From contig JAITJI010000121.1 in assembly GCA_031279015.1 (NCBI GenBank), forward strand, positions 1-32,641: a DNA stretch of 32,641 nt, written 5' to 3'. Positions within the stretch are counted from its first letter, which is position 1, and the number at the start of each line of letters is the position of its first letter. This document shows, in pieces, positions 1 to 8,483 of the stretch. Below the pieces are notes generated by a model. It worked only from the letters and a program-made list of their open reading frames with translations, did not search any database and was not told the origin of the DNA. Source of the stretch: Spirochaetaceae bacterium. GTDB taxonomy: Bacteria; Spirochaetota; Spirochaetia; Treponematales; Breznakiellaceae. Made by a program: the position numbers and the translations under genes.

Positions 1-808
1 CAATGCTGCCCATCATACCGGCCTCTTCGGGGCTGCGGCCCTGACAGCAGCCCGCAAGTACCGCTCCGGAGGAACTGTTCCCCGCGCCGGTAGGATCCGT
101 TACGGGAAAACTTTTTTCCGGCGGAACGGTAATCCGCTCCCCGCTGCGTATCATCAGGGCCCCGTCTCTTCCCCGGCGGTAGAACACCAGGGGTATCCCC
201 GCAACGGCCAAAAATTCCGGGCCCGCCTCTTCATCGCAGCCAAAAAGCGATGCCGCCTCGGTCCGGTTTATTGAAAGGATATCTACCCGGGAGGCAATGG
301 AAAGTACCTGCTCCCTTTTTTCCGGCGTTGCGGAAGCGGCGGATAGTTCCCAGAGGAGGACGAATTGATACCGCCCCTTGAGGGTCAGCAGCCGATCCCA
401 AAACAGAGCGTCATCGGCTTCCCTGAAGATATACATTCCCCTGCAACCGGGACAATAGGGAGCGATTTGATCGATGCCGGCTACAAAACGCTGATAGTGG
501 CTGTCCCCGTACAGGGGGGTTTCAACCCGTTCCCCGTTGGGAAGATACTGCACCAGGGTACGGGGAGTTTTTGCATCCACGGGGAACATGGCGGCGGTAG
601 ATACCCCGTGTTCAGCAAACCAGGGACCCAGGGTATCGGCAAAATCATTGCCTTTGCCGCAAAGCAGGCCCACATCATCGGCCCATAGCCGGGCGCCGCT
701 GTAGGCGTACAGTCCCGCACCGCCGCCGGCAATAAGCGGGGACGCCGCGGGAGATCCGGCAAAGCGGATCTCATCGCTTACCGCTGTGGAAACGATCAGA
801 TACTCCAT
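1..808 (-). CDS. PfkB-family sugar kinase (3' end outside window)
   Basis: This is the last visible gene of the leftward operon. The reading frame runs from an ATG at 808 to the window edge, so about 269 residues are visible and the C-terminus is missing. An in-frame TGA just upstream leaves no alternative start, and the gene begins 4 bases after the preceding stop. A weak AGGG lies close to the ATG. The protein has the ribokinase/PfkB layout: a glycine-rich N-terminal substrate region (GGGAGLYAYSGA), a central alpha/beta part with the SINRTEAASLFG segment, and the signature-2 anion hole TDPTGAGNSSSG near residue 245. In most PfkB kinases the last G of GAG is followed by the catalytic Asp; here it is Asn, as in the MAK32-like branch of the family. 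It probably phosphorylates the sugar released by the two upstream ADP-ribosylglycohydrolase-family proteins. The substrate is unknown, and the Asn raises doubt about ordinary kinase activity. Confidence 0.88.
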   Translation of the reverse strand, partial: MEYLIVSTAVSDEIRFAGSPAASPLIAGGGAGLYAYSGARLWADDVGLLCGKGNDFADTLGPWFAEHGVSTAAMFPVDAKTPRTLVQYLPNGERVETPLYGDSHYQRFVAGIDQIAPYCPGCRGMYIFREADDALFWDRLLTLKGRYQFVLLWELSAASATPEKREQVLSIASRVDILSINRTEAASLFGCDEEAGPEFLAVAGIPLVFYRRGRDGALMIRSGERITVPPEKSFPVTDPTGAGNSSSGAVLAGCCQGRSPEEAGMMGSI

Positions 809-812
809 GGCC

Positions 813-2942
813 CTAACATCTTCTCAGGATAAAATCCCGGACGATCATGGTTCCCCGGTCAACCCGAAAACCGGCCGCTCCGTCCCGGTACCTGCCGGAA
901 GAGGCCTCAAGGACAGGCCTGCCGTCAACAGCAACACTGATCCTGTTCTCCTTTACCCGGGCGATCACCTTGTAGGGTATATCCTGCCGGTAGGCAAAGG
1001 GGATGGATTGCAATACCGTTTCTTTCCCGTGGACACATTCTATAATGGACAGAGTATCTCCCCCGCTGAACAAGAGCCCGTAGTATAAGCGGTGTCCCCT
1101 GCTCCGCAGCACCAGCCCCCCCGCCTGATGCAGGCTGAAGATCAGGTTTGTTTCCACCTCATAATCACTCCAATCCCGGGTTCCGATGGTCACCACGCCG
1201 TTTTGTTCCGTATGACTGATACAAAGGGTGTGGGTAAAATCGGCGGCAAATTGTTTTGCCGAACTCACCCAGCCGCGAAACCAATAGGGCTTGGTTTCCC
1301 ATATCGACTGCATCATCATGCCCCTTTGGGCGAATAAAACCGGCGTATTTGACCAGTCGATCCGGGTAACGAGGATTTCCGCACCTTCACTTTCCCCGGT
1401 ACAGTCAAGACCAAACCGGAATATGGGCATTCCCCCGATGAAAGGCGCCGCATCCTGTATGACATTCCTTCCCGGTGAAAGCCGGTGGGAACCCAGGATT
1501 TTCCGTTCCACCCGTTGATCCGCCGTATAGTAGAGAATATAGGGAGCTACCTGTACGGGACAGCGGAACACCTCCAGTTCCAGTTCTACCGTCTGGCCTT
1601 CGTAGAGGGTAGGCGACGCCAGGGTGGAAAAGTTCCGGGCCAGTTCATCAAAGTCAATTGAGGTGGGACTTGATACCGATCCGGTATTTGTCCCGTTAAG
1701 GATTATACGGAGGCCCGATTGCAGACCGGCGGTGTTTCCGTTAGACACCCTCATGTCAGGATTCCCCCTGCCGGCTCCGTGCCCTGTGCCGCCGGCATAG
1801 GGACAGGGCATAAAGCCCTGCACGCTGCCGGGAAAGGCAAAACTAAAACGGGGCGATTTCCCATCCGCAGACTCGGCGGCGGAGCTTCCCCTGCCGATGC
1901 GTTCGGCGGTCCGGAGGATCCTGTCGGCTTCAATCACCGCATCGCTGACACAGGAACCGCCGTCGGAACTGACCACCAGGATCCGGTCTGCCACCGCTTC
2001 CCGCAATTCCGCCGGTTTGTTCAGGGCGTCCAATCCAAGCCGGATCCCGTTGAGGCAACCCACATTACCGGCGTTACAGTCCGTATCCCAGGCGGCGCTG
2101 GAGGCGATGGTAAGGGATCGGTGGAAATCGTCCCCTCCCAGGAGCAGTGAAGCCAGTACCATGGCATGATTTGGAATGATATGACAGGGACCGTTAAACT
2201 TGTGATACCCGTATCGTTCATCAATTTCCGCCCGGGCGGCGCGCCAGGCAGGGGCATGACGGCTGCAAATGGAGCGGATATCCTCAATCATTTTCAGCAA
2301 AAACGAATCGGAAACAAAGCGTATATTACGATCTATAAGGACATTTATATCTCTCTGTGAAAAGGCGTCCGCCTCCATGGCGCCGAGGAAGACGGCGGCT
2401 TCAACAGCCATCCCGTCATGGCTCACCTTCGCCACCTCCCGGACATAGCGGGCCGCCCGTTCCGGATCATTGGGACACATCATGGCAAAGGCGTCTATAA
2501 ATATCTGTGCGCCGATCTGCTCCGCCAGGGTTTTTCCGTTCAGGGCGATGCTGCCGCTTTGGGGAGCCCGGATACCCTCCTTAAGCCGCAGGAAGGCCGT
2601 ATGTTCGGTGGATCGTCCCAACCCTCCCCACCATAGAATGGTTTTATCTTCAATAATGTAATCAAGCCAGGTATCGCCCACCATGGAGGATACCAGATTC
2701 TCCGGGTAACCGTGATCCTCCATGGTCCTGAAGAATCCGAAGGTTCCGGAAATATCATCGTCCGCCACTATCAGGGGGATGCCCAGGTCCCGGTTCACAT
2801 ACCGGTCAACTTCACCAAAACGATCGATGATTGCCTTGTAAGACCAGCCTTCAACCGGCCGCCCCATATATACGCCGATAATCTTTCCCAATACCCCGGC
2901 ATAAACCCTGTTACGAATATCTTCGGTAAGCGTCAACATCAT
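813..2942 (-). CDS. ADP-ribosylglycohydrolase-family protein with C-terminal beta-sandwich, copy A
   Basis: This 709-residue protein belongs to the ADP-ribosylglycohydrolase (ARH/DraG) family, which cleaves N- or O-glycosidic bonds to ribose using two Mg or Mn ions. Metal-site motifs are visible: VADDDISGTF (D61-D63) and AWDTDCNAGNVG (D286, D288). Conserved segments between them include SHDGMAVEAA. The ARH fold covers roughly residues 12-350, whereas free-standing ARH enzymes are usually 300-370 residues. The remaining half is an extension: a middle beta-rich region (about 380-590) and a C-terminal LamG/concanavalin-like region (about 595-709) containing DWSDYEVETNL and GLVLRSRGHRLYYG. No signal peptide is seen, so it should be cytoplasmic. 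Two adjacent ATGs follow AAGGA at the end of the upstream gene; the second ATG (2939) has better spacing. It starts directly after the stop of copy B, which indicates a co-translated tandem pair. The true substrate is unknown and need not be ADP-ribose. Confidence 0.9.
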   Translation of the reverse strand: MMLTLTEDIRNRVYAGVLGKIIGVYMGRPVEGWSYKAIIDRFGEVDRYVNRDLGIPLIVADDDISGTFGFFRTMEDHGYPENLVSSMVGDTWLDYIIEDKTILWWGGLGRSTEHTAFLRLKEGIRAPQSGSIALNGKTLAEQIGAQIFIDAFAMMCPNDPERAARYVREVAKVSHDGMAVEAAVFLGAMEADAFSQRDINVLIDRNIRFVSDSFLLKMIEDIRSICSRHAPAWRAARAEIDERYGYHKFNGPCHIIPNHAMVLASLLLGGDDFHRSLTIASSAAWDTDCNAGNVGCLNGIRLGLDALNKPAELREAVADRILVVSSDGGSCVSDAVIEADRILRTAERIGRGSSAAESADGKSPRFSFAFPGSVQGFMPCPYAGGTGHGAGRGNPDMRVSNGNTAGLQSGLRIILNGTNTGSVSSPTSIDFDELARNFSTLASPTLYEGQTVELELEVFRCPVQVAPYILYYTADQRVERKILGSHRLSPGRNVIQDAAPFIGGMPIFRFGLDCTGESEGAEILVTRIDWSNTPVLFAQRGMMMQSIWETKPYWFRGWVSSAKQFAADFTHTLCISHTEQNGVVTIGTRDWSDYEVETNLIFSLHQAGGLVLRSRGHRLYYGLLFSGGDTLSIIECVHGKETVLQSIPFAYRQDIPYKVIARVKENRISVAVDGRPVLEASSGRYRDGAAGFRVDRGTMIVRDFILRRC

Positions 2943-5099
2943 CTATTCCTTCTTGTTTCCGCCGGCGGCGGCTACGATCATTTCATCAATCAGGATGGCT
3001 CCGGTATTCACCACGAATCCTGCGGCGCCGGAATCATAGGAGGCATCCTTGGCTTCAAGGATACACACGTCATCAACAGACATGCTTAGCCGGGTTCCCA
3101 CTGCTGAAAAACATATTTTGTGCCGGGAGTCAATACGATAGGCGCCGTCATACTCCGCCAGAACCGTCACATCCCCATCCTTCCGTTTGATGATCCGTCC
3201 GCAGGATCCGGCGATGATCGCCCCGTAATACCGCCGGTGTCCCCTGCTCCGCAGGACAATCCCGGCGCCCTGTTGTTGCATAAACGTAAGCGTCGAGGTA
3301 ACGGAATAATCCTTCCAGTCGGCGGAACCAATGGTTACCACCCCGTTTTCCGCCGGATGGGAAAGGGAAAATGTGGCGGTATAATCGGGATAAAAATTTT
3401 GGGCGCTGCTCATGAACATTTTAAGCCAGATGGTATCGGTGGTCCAGGGTGTCAGAGCCGGGGACATGACGAGGGACTTTCCCAATACAAAACGTCCGGG
3501 GGCGCCCTTCCAGTCCATAGAGCGGAGGACTACCGTCCCGTCCAGGCGGCGGGCCGACCGCAGTTCTACGCCGGTCCGGAAAATTGGAAACCCGCCGGTA
3601 TCGGGAAGCCGCCAGCTTAACCGGGTACAACCCTTACCCAGGGGCTGAAAGGCGCTGCGGGCGCAGAAAAGCCCTTCATCAGAATAATATTCAATGTAGA
3701 GGGCCCCTTCGCCCTGATCATCCGTCAAGCCCTGAATCTCGGCGGTAAGGGTCTGGGTGCCGTAGAGGCTTGGACTGGTCAGCACCTCAAAGTAACTGGT
3801 TCCATCCCTGCCCCTGGGCATAAGATCCGTGAAAGTCTCCACCGCTACCGAGGCGATTATCCCCGGTCCCAAATGGGCGTAATCTATCCTGAGGCCGGGG
3901 AAGCCAAGGCTGTCCCCGGCGTTTGAAATCGAACGGATCCCCTGGGCAAGTCCCTTCCCCGGATGTATCATAAAACCCTGAAGGCTGCCGGGATATTCAA
4001 AGCCGAAGCGGGGCCTGTCCGCGGACAGAGAAAACCCTTCATGAGGACGCCCCTCTTTTTCCGGCGCAAGAGCAAGGGCCATGTCCGTGATCCTGCGGGC
4101 CTCGATGACCGCATCGGAGATGCAGGAACCGCCGTCGGAACTAACCACAAAGAGCCGGTCGGCAACGGGACCGCGGAAATCCGCCCCCCCATCGATTCCC
4201 GCCAGGCCCAGCCGAATGCCGTTAAGGCATCCAACATTTCCCCCGTTGCAGTCCGTATCCCAGCCGGAGGAAACCGCGATGGAGAGGCTTTTTTGAAAAT
4301 CATCACCCCCCATTATCAGCGCCATGAGTACCACCAGGTGATTGGTAACCAGGGGACAGTTACCCAAATATGTATCATAGCCGTGGTGAAGGGCTATCCA
4401 GGAACGGGCATCCCGCCAGTCCCCTGACCGGGCGCACACCCCGGTAATTGTATCGGCCAGGCTTTTCAGGGTCTCATCTTTCACATAGCGCAGTCCTTCG
4501 GCGAGCAGCCTGTCCATCCGGGGCTCGGTAAAGGCCATCGCCTCCATGGACGCCAGATATACAGCGGCTTCCACGGCGATACCGTCGTGGCTTACCCGGG
4601 CGGCTTCCCGGGCGAAATATGCCGCCCTTTCCGGATTGCCGGGGTTTACCAGGGCCCAGGAATCGATAAAGATCTGGGCGCCGATCTGGGTAGCCATGGA
4701 CTCGCCGTTCAGGGCGATGCTGCCGCTTGCGGGAGCGGGGATTCCGTTTTTCAAGCGCAGATAGGCGGTATGTTCGGTGGATCGAGAAAGCCCGCCCCAC
4801 CAGAGAATAGTTTTATTTTCAATAATATAGTTCAGCCAGGCTTCACCAATAACCCCGCTTGAGATGGCGGGATCGCACCTTGAATCCTCCAGAGCCCGGA
4901 TAAAGGTAAAGGTTCCGGAAATATCATCATCCGGTATGACAAGGGGCGTCTTAAGATCGTCATTCACATAATAAGGGATCTCTCCGAATTGGGCCTTGAT
5001 CTTTTCATAGGGCCAGCCTTCAACCGGCCTCCCCAGGTACACCCCGATGATCTTGCCCAAAACACCTGCGTATATTCTCTCGCGGATTGTATCGGTCAC
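2943..5099 (-). CDS. ADP-ribosylglycohydrolase-family protein with C-terminal beta-sandwich, copy B
   Basis: This 718-residue paralogue of the next gene has the same order of parts: an ARH catalytic region (about residues 5-345), a middle beta-rich region, and a C-terminal LamG-like region with DWKDYSVTSTL and GIVLRSRGHRRYYG. Metal motifs are IPDDDISGTF (D57-D59) and GWDTDCNGGNVG (D281, D283). The N-terminal regions of the copies are near-identical in blocks (YAGVLGKIIGVY, GRPVEGW, ILWWGGL, RSTEHTA), while the C-terminal halves have diverged more. The start is GTG at 5099, preceded at proper distance by AAAGGA overlapping the permease stop region; the permease ends 5 bases upstream. Retaining two full copies with all metal residues suggests different substrates or linkages, or a heteromer. 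This is inference. No export signal is visible, so it should act on material already imported by the ABC system. Confidence 0.9.
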   Translation of the reverse strand: MTDTIRERIYAGVLGKIIGVYLGRPVEGWPYEKIKAQFGEIPYYVNDDLKTPLVIPDDDISGTFTFIRALEDSRCDPAISSGVIGEAWLNYIIENKTILWWGGLSRSTEHTAYLRLKNGIPAPASGSIALNGESMATQIGAQIFIDSWALVNPGNPERAAYFAREAARVSHDGIAVEAAVYLASMEAMAFTEPRMDRLLAEGLRYVKDETLKSLADTITGVCARSGDWRDARSWIALHHGYDTYLGNCPLVTNHLVVLMALIMGGDDFQKSLSIAVSSGWDTDCNGGNVGCLNGIRLGLAGIDGGADFRGPVADRLFVVSSDGGSCISDAVIEARRITDMALALAPEKEGRPHEGFSLSADRPRFGFEYPGSLQGFMIHPGKGLAQGIRSISNAGDSLGFPGLRIDYAHLGPGIIASVAVETFTDLMPRGRDGTSYFEVLTSPSLYGTQTLTAEIQGLTDDQGEGALYIEYYSDEGLFCARSAFQPLGKGCTRLSWRLPDTGGFPIFRTGVELRSARRLDGTVVLRSMDWKGAPGRFVLGKSLVMSPALTPWTTDTIWLKMFMSSAQNFYPDYTATFSLSHPAENGVVTIGSADWKDYSVTSTLTFMQQQGAGIVLRSRGHRRYYGAIIAGSCGRIIKRKDGDVTVLAEYDGAYRIDSRHKICFSAVGTRLSMSVDDVCILEAKDASYDSGAAGFVVNTGAILIDEMIVAAAGGNKKE

Positions 5100-5103
5100 G
5101 GGA

Positions 5104-5943
5104 TTATCCTTTTACCGAACCGGCGATGAGCCCGTCGATAAACATCCGCTGTACACAGAGAAAGAAGATCAGCACCGGTACAATCAGGATCAGCGCACCG
5201 GCCATCATTACTCCCATGTTCAGGTTAAACACATGGTTCATAGATAGATAGCCCAGGGTAGCATTTCTGTTCTGATTCTGCAGGAACGTGGCCGTCAGAA
5301 GGTATTCATTCCAGGACATAAGGCCAACGATAATCGCCACCGTTATCAGTCCCGGAGAAACCACCGGAAGCATTACCCGGGTAAACACCTGCCACGATGA
5401 AGCCCCGTCAATCCGGGCCGCCTCCTCAAGTTCCTTGGGAATGCGCAGAAAAAAGGTTCGCATCAGGAATACTGCGGTAGGCATATACAGGGCCGCATGG
5501 AGGGCGCCGACAACATGCAAATTTCCCAGAAGCCGCAGTTTTGATAATGTCGAATAGAGGGTAAACATAAAGAGCTGTACCGGTATGGTCATGGCAACCA
5601 TAAAATAGACGATCAGCACCGGTACAATCCTTATCCGGTTTTTAGCCAGTACATAGGCCATGGTGGAGGAGCAGAAAAGAATAACAATGATCGATGTGCC
5701 GGTAAGGATTATGCTGTTGATAAATCCCTTGCCGAATTCTCCCCAGCGCCAGGCGCCCCTGAAATTTTCCATGTTCAGAAATACGGGAGGCGCCAGCGGG
5801 TTGGCTACGATGTCAACATGGCTCTTCATGCTGTTTATCATTACCAGATAAAACGGAGCGATGGCGATAATGGCAAAAAACAGCAAAATCAGATGATACC
5901 AGGAAAGCTTCCACCCTGTAGTGGATTTTATCGTTCCCCTCAT
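5104..5943 (-). CDS. sugar ABC transporter permease, MalG/carbohydrate type
   Basis: This 279-residue inner-membrane protein has about six hydrophobic segments, starting with LILLFFAIIAIAPFYLVMIN. The cytoplasmic EAA loop, which docks to the ATPase, is clear: EEAARIDGASSWQVFTRVML. The C-terminal GLIAGSVKG is typical of MalG-type permeases (binding-protein-dependent transport family 1). The ATG at 5943 overlaps the TGA of the preceding permease gene by four bases (ATGA), so the two subunits are translationally coupled. It should form the heterodimeric channel with that protein, fed by the binding protein at 6876-8306. No ATPase gene follows; the next genes are the hydrolases. The ATPase is probably a shared MsmK/UgpC-type protein encoded elsewhere or beyond the left edge. 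Confidence 0.95.
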   Translation of the reverse strand: MRGTIKSTTGWKLSWYHLILLFFAIIAIAPFYLVMINSMKSHVDIVANPLAPPVFLNMENFRGAWRWGEFGKGFINSIILTGTSIIVILFCSSTMAYVLAKNRIRIVPVLIVYFMVAMTIPVQLFMFTLYSTLSKLRLLGNLHVVGALHAALYMPTAVFLMRTFFLRIPKELEEAARIDGASSWQVFTRVMLPVVSPGLITVAIIVGLMSWNEYLLTATFLQNQNRNATLGYLSMNHVFNLNMGVMMAGALILIVPVLIFFLCVQRMFIDGLIAGSVKG

Positions 5944-6809
5944 TCCAATTCCTCCTTCCGGCTTAACCTGACATAGATGCTTGCGGCGATAAAGCCGAAC
6001 AGGGACATGATAAATGCCACCGAAGCCGCCTTCCCGGTCTGAAAACTTGTAAAGTAGACGTTGGCATAGGTACTCAGCATCTCCGTTGAACGGGCCGGGC
6101 CGCCGGCGGTCAGCAGGTAGACATAATCGAAGGTCATAAAGCTAAAAATAATGATCATGATAAACATCAGCTTCATGGTCATTTTGATGTTCGGATAATA
6201 AACATATCTGAATTGCTGCCAGAGGTTACAACCGTCAATGATCGACGCCTCAACCTGATCCGCAGAGGTTTGACGCATGGCGGCAAAGTATACCACCGTG
6301 AGGAATCCCCAATAATGCCACATATCAACTCCGGCGACAGCGTAGAGGGCGGTTTTCATGTTTCCCAATGGGGCATTGAGATTCCAGCCGTGGTTATTCA
6401 AAAATCCGACAAGTCCCGATATGGGGTTAAATATAATGTTCTGCCAAAGTAACGCATTGGTAACAGGCGCTAAAATATAGGGCATAATAAACACCGCCTG
6501 ATATGCACGGTAGGTCCTTTTTACCTGCAGCAGGAAAAATGAAGTAAGGAGGCCAATCAATACGGGGATAGTCAAAAACATGACGGTCCATTTTATGTTA
6601 TTGCCCAGGGCACGAAAAAATATTTCATCAGAAAAAATTTCCCTGAAATTTGCCATTCCGACAAAATTGTAATCCGAGGATACCCCGTTCCAGTCGGTAA
6701 AGGCATAGAAAAATGTCATAAACCCGGGAACAAGTATCACCGAGACGCTCAGGAGCAAGCCCGGCAACATAAAAATATAATCAGACGCCAACAGGATTTT
6801 TCTCTTCAC
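5940..6809 (-). CDS. sugar ABC transporter permease, MalF/UgpA type
   Basis: This 289-residue permease has six predicted membrane segments. It begins with the usual YIFMLPGLLLSVSVILVPG followed by a short periplasmic loop (FFYAFTDWNG), and carries the EAA-loop equivalent VEASIIDGCNLWQQFRYVYY. The start is GTG at 6809 with a strong GGAGGA about seven bases before it. It lies 66 bases after the binding-protein stop, and that gap contains a strong RNA hairpin. Its stop overlaps the start of the second permease. It belongs to the carbohydrate-uptake type 1 (CUT1) transporters, which typically carry oligosaccharides or glycosides. Together with the hydrolase genes this suggests uptake of a glycosylated small molecule. 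Confidence 0.95.
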   Translation of the reverse strand: MKRKILLASDYIFMLPGLLLSVSVILVPGFMTFFYAFTDWNGVSSDYNFVGMANFREIFSDEIFFRALGNNIKWTVMFLTIPVLIGLLTSFFLLQVKRTYRAYQAVFIMPYILAPVTNALLWQNIIFNPISGLVGFLNNHGWNLNAPLGNMKTALYAVAGVDMWHYWGFLTVVYFAAMRQTSADQVEASIIDGCNLWQQFRYVYYPNIKMTMKLMFIMIIIFSFMTFDYVYLLTAGGPARSTEMLSTYANVYFTSFQTGKAASVAFIMSLFGFIAASIYVRLSRKEELE

Positions 6810-6837
6810 CCTGAATTCCTCCGGAAAATCAAAGATA

Positions 6838-6863
6838 CCGGCAGCAGATATTTCTGCAGCCGG
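6838..6863 (-). other. intergenic mRNA hairpin between binding-protein and permease genes
   Basis: Two 11-base arms (6838-6848 and 6853-6863) are inverted repeats with a single A/A mismatch and a 4-base loop. There is no T-tract, so it is not a classical terminator. Hairpins at this place in binding-protein operons commonly protect the upstream message and reduce downstream expression, giving excess binding protein over membrane subunits. That role is inferred here. Confidence 0.7.
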
Positions 6864-6875
6864 AAACCGGCGTAG

Positions 6876-8306
6876 TTACCTTGCGCCATTGGGCGCCGGA
6901 ATACCCGGTATGGATCCCCGGGCGGCATCCTTCTGATATTCGGCGGCAACATTCCTAAGAAATTCCTCAGCCGTCTGATCCTTTAACCAAACCCGTTCAA
7001 TGTCGATAAGCGCGGCCTGGGTCAGGGGCGGATAAAAGGTGGAGATGTGAATACCGAAATTACCGGAGGCAACCGACCGGTACATTTTCTGTATGGTTGA
7101 AACAAACTCAAGGGAAAGGGAGCTAAACCCGGAGGTATCGGGATTGAACTCATTCAGGGGTACGGCCCAATATCCGGGCCACACCCGCGCAAGGCTTTGG
7201 GCAAAAGCGGAACTCATCATCATGTCCATTATTTTGGCTGCCTCATCGGCATGCTTGCTACCCGACCAGATTGAAAATGAATTCACAACCCCCAAGACAT
7301 AGCTTTGGGTGGGAATGGATGGATCCATGGGAAATACGGTGAATCCAAGGTTTTCCGTCTTGTTTCCCTGGAAATAGGTATTCATAAACTGGAATGCCAG
7401 GGAGGGCCCCACAAAAAATGCGGCCTTGTCGTCGGCTAACAGTTGGCAGGATTCGGCAAAATTCAAGTTGGGATAATCAATAACCAGGGTTTCGTTGAGT
7501 ATGTGGCCGCCTCCAAGATACCCCTTCTGATACCATTCGGCGGACTTGTTTACCGCTTTTACAAATTCCGCATCGGTAAAGGCCTTCTGTCCGTTTACCG
7601 CCTTATACACATTTTCCGGTCCTGCGACGGCATTTAGAAAGATGGTTGAATAGTTTTCATTCACCGGTTTCCAGCCCTTGTTGCCGGTTACCGACGCGTA
7701 GTATCCGTTTTTCAATGCCGCTTCCATAAACCGTTCAAATTCCGCGATGGTTGCGGGAACGCCCCTGGGCAGGGAGGGATCCTTTGCACGGAGATCGTTG
7801 AGAACTTTTTTATTGTAGAATACCCCCATGGTGACGGTCCCGCCGGGGAGACAGTAGAGTTTACCGTTCACCTTGCCCGCCTCATAGATCGCCGGCATGA
7901 TCCGCTCAATCCATCCGTACCGGGCGGCATAGGGGGTCAGGTCAAGCAGTTTCCCTGCCTGGGCATATTGGGAAACAAAGGCAGGTCCCGATCCGTAGAC
8001 GATGTCCGGGGCGTTTCCCCCATCCGCGGCTAATGCGGTAGCGATATTGTTATCCACCGCGTTGTCATAAGAAACAACCAGTTCATAGGTATCCTGGGAC
8101 GCATTGTAGGGCTTTACAAGGGCCTCTTCCAGTACCATCCGGTATTCAGGAGCGGCGCCCCAAAACCACATGGTAATCTGTTCCCGGCCTGTCTGCTGTC
8201 CTCCCCCATACAGCGGGGGCGCATACAGCGGAAACACAAACAGAGCGGCGGCAAAAACCAGAAACGGCCCGGACCACATCAAAAAACGGCTTTTGTTTTT
8301 CATCAT
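6876..8306 (-). CDS. extracellular sugar-binding protein of ABC transporter (SBP family 1)
   Basis: This 476-residue protein is the first gene of the leftward operon. It has a basic N-terminus, a hydrophobic core (GPFLVFAAALFVFPLYAPP) and then mature sequence beginning with ITMWFWGAAPEYRMVLEEAL, typical of bacterial family 1 solute-binding proteins. The body has the usual features: APDIVYGSG near residue 90, LYCLPGGTVTMGVFYNK, and the FFVGPSLAFQFM region. The signal region has no lipobox cysteine, so it is predicted to be soluble in the periplasm or anchored by an uncleaved segment rather than lipidated. ATG at 8306 follows AAGGAGG at good spacing. It delivers substrate to the two downstream permeases. 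Ligand identity cannot be read from sequence; the downstream hydrolases suggest a ribosyl or similar glycoside. Confidence 0.93.
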   Translation of the reverse strand: MMKNKSRFLMWSGPFLVFAAALFVFPLYAPPLYGGGQQTGREQITMWFWGAAPEYRMVLEEALVKPYNASQDTYELVVSYDNAVDNNIATALAADGGNAPDIVYGSGPAFVSQYAQAGKLLDLTPYAARYGWIERIMPAIYEAGKVNGKLYCLPGGTVTMGVFYNKKVLNDLRAKDPSLPRGVPATIAEFERFMEAALKNGYYASVTGNKGWKPVNENYSTIFLNAVAGPENVYKAVNGQKAFTDAEFVKAVNKSAEWYQKGYLGGGHILNETLVIDYPNLNFAESCQLLADDKAAFFVGPSLAFQFMNTYFQGNKTENLGFTVFPMDPSIPTQSYVLGVVNSFSIWSGSKHADEAAKIMDMMMSSAFAQSLARVWPGYWAVPLNEFNPDTSGFSSLSLEFVSTIQKMYRSVASGNFGIHISTFYPPLTQAALIDIERVWLKDQTAEEFLRNVAAEYQKDAARGSIPGIPAPNGAR

Positions 8307-8343
8307 CCTTTTCCTCCTTGATAAATTGGCAACCCTAACAGGG

Positions 8344-8384
8344 TAGTATTCGATACTATATGTACTTAATATAATACATATAGT
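8344..8384. promoter_or_regulatory. overlapping inverted repeats, candidate GntR operator
   Basis: Two perfect inverted repeats overlap here. TAGTAT (8344-8349) and ATACTA (8353-8358) are separated by 3 bases. ACTATATGTA (8355-8364) and TACATATAGT (8375-8384) are separated by 10 bases. They lie just downstream of the predicted transcription start of the transport operon, a position suited to repression. The 7-mer TACTATA at 8354-8360 recurs at 8465-8471 in the regulator's own promoter. Binding by the adjacent GntR protein is inferred. Confidence 0.6.
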
Positions 8385-8400
8385 GTCTATTAAGTATCTT

Positions 8401-8428
8401 ATTATAACATATAATAGTCCTATGTCAA
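8401..8428 (-). promoter_or_regulatory. sigma70-type promoter of transport/hydrolase operon
   Basis: On the minus strand a perfect -35 TTGACA (8428-8423) and a perfect -10 TATAAT (8406-8401) are 16 bases apart. Transcription should start near 8394, giving a leader of about 88 bases that contains the inverted repeats and then the AAGGAGG of the binding-protein gene. Confidence 0.8.
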
Positions 8429-8446
8429 GGATTATTTACAAAAATA

Positions 8447-8475
8447 TTGACTTTTTATCTGTATTACTATACAAT
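8447..8475 (+). promoter_or_regulatory. promoter of gntR-type regulator, predicted leaderless
   Basis: TTGACT (8447-8452) and TACAAT (8470-8475) have the ideal 17-base spacing. Predicted initiation is near 8482, only about two bases before the GTG at 8484, and no Shine-Dalgarno sequence is present. The palindrome GTAT-N4-ATAC (8461-8472) overlaps the -10, consistent with autoregulation. Confidence 0.75.
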
Positions 8476-8483
8476 TAGACATC

